Shown: one piece after another, positions 61,322 to 64,000 of the stretch
How the letters are laid out: each line of letters starts with the position of its first letter
Numbering within the stretch: position 1 is the stretch's first letter
The notes under the pieces: generated by a model
Told to the model about the DNA's origin: nothing
The model's input: the letters and a program-made list of their open reading frames with translations, nothing else
Database searches by the model: none
Program-made: the position numbers and the translations under genes
Assembly (NCBI GenBank): GCA_038087015.1
Contig: JASBNA010000001.1
Span: 2,480,001-2,544,000 of the forward strand
Source of the DNA: Cerrena zonata
Taxonomy: Eukaryota; Basidiomycota; Agaricomycetes; Polyporales; Cerrenaceae
DNA length: 64,000 bases
Direction: 5' to 3'

Positions 61322-62738
61322 ATGTCCCACGACGCCCACGCCGCTTCCAGCTCTCAGAACACTCCCACCAACGCTTGGACAGAACCCCCCTGGACGGGCT
61401 GGATCGAAACCACTGGCGATGCCCTCCTGATCCTCGAGGCTGCTCGCAGGGGCATCATCCCTAGGGTCACCCGCAGGCTCGTCGACTCGGAACGCAAGAT
61501 GATCACCTCGGGCTCCGTCTTTGTCTTTGACGAGGACGAGAGCGGCATAAAGCGCTGGACGGACGGTTTCTTCTGGAGCCCCAGTCGCATCCTGGGCAAC
61601 TTCCTCCTCTACCGAGAGACTGAGAAGAGAGGCGCTGGACATCGTAGTGCCCGCGTTGACCGAGAACAACATGCAGACGCCAATGACCCCGCGAATTTCA
61701 ACCTCGAAGGCGTCAAGCCTGAAGCCCAATCCCTCAGCAGACCTCGCAGTGAAGCAGCACGACTGGGGATCGATAGACACCGTGAACGGAGCCTTGTCGG
61801 CAGCCTTACCAATAGCTACAAGTTCAAACCAGGGGGTATGATGAAGAAGGTAACCTTCTCTCATATCTTTCTCAATGGCGTCTAAGCCTTCTCTCCAGAC
61901 ATTCTCGCTTACCATTGGCGGTGTTGCTCAACATCTCATCTCGTACTACAAGATCGAGGATGTCGAGCAGGGTCGCCTTCGTCCACCCTCTAGCCTCCCA
62001 GAGCTGGCCTCGCTCGATATCTCCCCCGAGTACCTTGACAAGACACATTTCCGAAACCCTCCAAAGGTCGAAATTGGTGTAGATGGCATCCCACGCTATC
62101 GCGGTGAAGCTGATGACATTGATAGTTCCCCCACACTGATACCTGCACCACTGGCCCCCCTTCCGTATGACGAAGCAGGCTCAAGCAAGCGAAGGGGAAG
62201 GTACGACCCTTACAGCTCTCCAACCCCTAAGCGCACACGAAAACCGAAGAATACTTCCACATCTCCACAAGAGCCTGGCGATTCATCTTACAGTGTCCCG
62301 TCCTACTCGTCTTCTTCATACGGCGACACTAGTTTGTCCGCAACAACTGCACCTCAATACGCATCCTACAGTTATTACCAGACGCATGGATATCATGCTC
62401 CTTACTCCTCCACCTATCCTCCGCCTTCTGCTACCTCACCTATTGCAACATCTCCTTCTCCACCAATTTCACCCCCCACTCAAACATTACCTCCGCCAGT
62501 CACAACCACTTCGTCAGTCTACACATATCCATCAGAAACCTCCCCGACGTCGTCGCATGCATCTGCCTATCCATATTACAGCTATCCCTCCTATTCTTCG
62601 TGGCCCCAGCCACAGCCGTATGGCACTTACGCACCACCTGCACACAGCTCCCATGCAGGTGTAGCATCAGATGGGCATAATGCTGCAGATGTCGTACCGG
62701 ATGCAGACCGGGATGACGATCGCTCTGTCGGTACGTGA
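61322..62738 (+). CDS. WOPR-family transcription factor (Gti1/Pac2)
   Basis: Fungal-specific DNA-binding regulator family that includes Candida Wor1, Histoplasma Ryp1 and S. pombe Gti1/Pac2, controllers of morphology and development. Exon 1 carries WOPRa: WTGWIETTGDALLILEAARR, GIIPRVTRRLVDSERKMI and SGSVFVFDEDESGIKRWTDG with FFWSPSRILGNFLLYRE. The intron after MMKK (GTAACC..TCCAG) leads to WOPRb: TFSLTIGGVAQHLISYYKIE with DVEQGRLRPPSSLPEL and YLDKTHFRNPPKVEIG. The C-terminal half is Tyr/Pro/Ser-rich disorder (SYYQTHGYHAPYSSTYPPPS), typical of these activators. The given stop follows a possible donor (GTACGT), so the end could extend. Antisense frame over exon 1 is a shadow. Confidence 0.9.
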
Positions 62739-63521
62739 GGGTCGTTCGTAGATGATGGGTTTAGGTGTGTTCGATAATTGTAATTGTAGCTCATTTCTTG
62801 GTTTTTTTGCGTTCGTGTTTCATTTGCGAGCTTACGTCTAGGTCTCTTATTTTTTTGACCGCTCCCCCTTCTCGTGTTTCAATCTTGCTTCTAGTCCACT
62901 AGATACGTCCTAAGATGCTTCTCCATTCCTCTGTATGCATATCGCTTAGTTTCTTTCTTGCGCTTTTCTCTCCTCTGGTCTCCTCGTCATGATGACCCCG
63001 TAACGCTACGCTCTGTCTAGTTACTGCCTACCTGTATTGCCCTCGATGATCGCCTGCCCCTCGACAGACTTTCCGCTAGTTCACGTGTTCTCCTTGTTGT
63101 GGATACACGCCTTGTATTATATAGTACTGTGATTCCTGCTACGTCGTATGGAATATTGACAGTTGACTCTTATTTTACAGTTTGAGTTTTCGCTAAAATC
63201 GTCCCTCGATCTTCTGAAGATCTCGAGATCGTCGAGAGTGTTCCTCGACTAGTGAATCACGCTGAGATGAAATCACAAATCGCAAATGACACAGCGATGG
63301 AGTGGGGAACATAAGGTTAAAACACAGCGCCTGGCCTTATTTCTTACCATCGTAGGATCGCTCCCGTCGACTCGGACGTCGATGACGTTGAAGCGGGGAG
63401 AACGAATGATGTCACTTGTGGCTTACCACCTCGAGGGCACTGACAGGGATCAACAACTACATTCAATATAAAAACTCATATTTCCATTCTTTACATTAAA
63501 ACACCTCGACTCTACTACAAT
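62739..63521. other. intergenic
   Basis: 783 bp. Probably a long pyrimidine-rich 3' UTR of the WOPR gene followed by the promoter of the last gene. No gene seen. Confidence 0.4.
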
Positions 63522-64000
63522 ATGTCGGAATCTTCCAATAACACCGCGGTAAGGTCCTCATCGGACTTGCCTCCACCTCGTCAAAAGAGAGCGTTACGAT
63601 CAGTCTCTCCACCGCTCTCAAACGTCTCTCTACATCGTTTCAATTACTATCTCGCAATATTCGCCACCCTCCTATTTGCGCTTTACACGTATAAACTCAT
63701 CCAATGGAAAGCGGACGCAGGATCGTGGTGGAATCTTATGCTTGGAAAGCGGCCCCCAATGATGCAGGGGAATGGTGGTCCACAGGGAGGAAATGATTGG
63801 CAGGTTGCTGGGACGGATGGAAGAGGAGATATGTCGGTCGAGCAACGAATCAATGAACTTGCTTTGGCGTTGGGCATGCCTTCGAAAGACCTTGCGTCTG
63901 CTATTGCGAATGTCGTTCGTGAATACGTCCCCCCTGCTTCATTGTCTTCGATTTCGGCACATCAATCTGGGTGAGTACGGTTTCAGCTTTGCACGCGTCA
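63522..64000 (+). CDS. hypothetical single-pass membrane protein (partial, cut by window end)
   Basis: Family not recognised. ATG 63522 starts MSESSNNTAVRSSSDLPPPR, a short basic cytosolic-type region. One hydrophobic segment follows (FNYYLAIFATLLFALYTYKL), likely a transmembrane helix or signal anchor. Then a Gly-rich linker and an amphipathic region, QRINELALALGMPSKDLASA with IANVVREYVPPASL. At HQSG a donor GTGAGT (63971) begins an intron that runs past the window, so the gene is incomplete. The open frame ending at 63974 stops inside that intron. Confidence 0.65.

Noticed and set aside
61304..61915. 203-codon minus-strand open frame
   Set aside because: Antisense to the conserved WOPR exon, which is clearly the coding strand.

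Overview
The window looks like nuclear DNA of a filamentous basidiomycete, most likely an Agaricomycete (mushroom or wood-decay fungus). Genes are closely packed on both strands and cut by many short introns (about 50-60 nt, GT..AG, branch sites like CTAAC). The protein families are fungal, among them a copper radical oxidase with four WSC domains, a WOPR (Gti1/Pac2) regulator and a Far10/SLMAP-like FHA protein. I saw no transposon, CRISPR array or prokaryotic operon. Species cannot be named from the sequence alone.

Layout. 0.4-6.1 kb holds four minus-strand housekeeping genes: a SEC14 lipid-transfer protein, the rRNA methyltransferase EMG1/NEP1, uracil phosphoribosyltransferase FUR1 and ribosomal protein S25. 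6.3-10.4 kb has glucosidase II beta (+) facing the Rab escort protein MRS6 (-). 10.6-17.6 kb carries a nucleolin/Gar2-like protein, an HRP1/DAZAP1-like two-RRM protein and an FGGY sugar kinase, all on plus. 17.9-26.3 kb has two minus-strand regulators, a C2H2 zinc-finger protein and a GATA-like finger protein. Between them lies a gene-poor stretch with what appears to be a decayed minus-strand gene. 27.9-39.2 kb has NSE3 (MAGE), an Rrn5-like SANT protein, a PIN-domain protein, prefoldin 5 and a DENND11/LCHN-like protein. A tRNA-Gly(CCC) follows, then CDK1, GPN1/NPA3 and SAC3 (to 49.1 kb). 49.6-57.6 kb has a proline-rich orphan protein, a tail-anchored FHA protein and the secreted WSC-glyoxal oxidase. 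61.3-62.7 kb is the WOPR gene, behind 3.7 kb of mostly non-coding DNA. The last gene runs off the window.

How the genes fit together. Most serve core cell biology: ribosome and rRNA biogenesis (EMG1, S25, Gar2-like, Rrn5-like), mRNA handling and export (HRP1-like, SAC3, PIN protein), polymerase and chaperone assembly (GPN1, prefoldin 5), secretion and membrane traffic (SEC14, GTB1, MRS6, DENND11-like), and cell cycle and genome stability (CDK1, NSE3). Lifestyle genes are the oxidase and the regulators. Several pairs share short divergent promoters: S25/GTB1, MRS6/Gar2-like, prefoldin 5/DENND11-like and GPN1/SAC3.

The most unusual items are a 6-nt micro-exon in CDK1 that supplies part of its glycine-rich loop, a broken possibly caspase-like gene at 20.1-21.7 kb, and a UAG cluster in an unusually long intron of a UAG-type RNA-binding protein gene. 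Gene limits were set by reading splice sites by eye; internal exon borders are approximate unless given.
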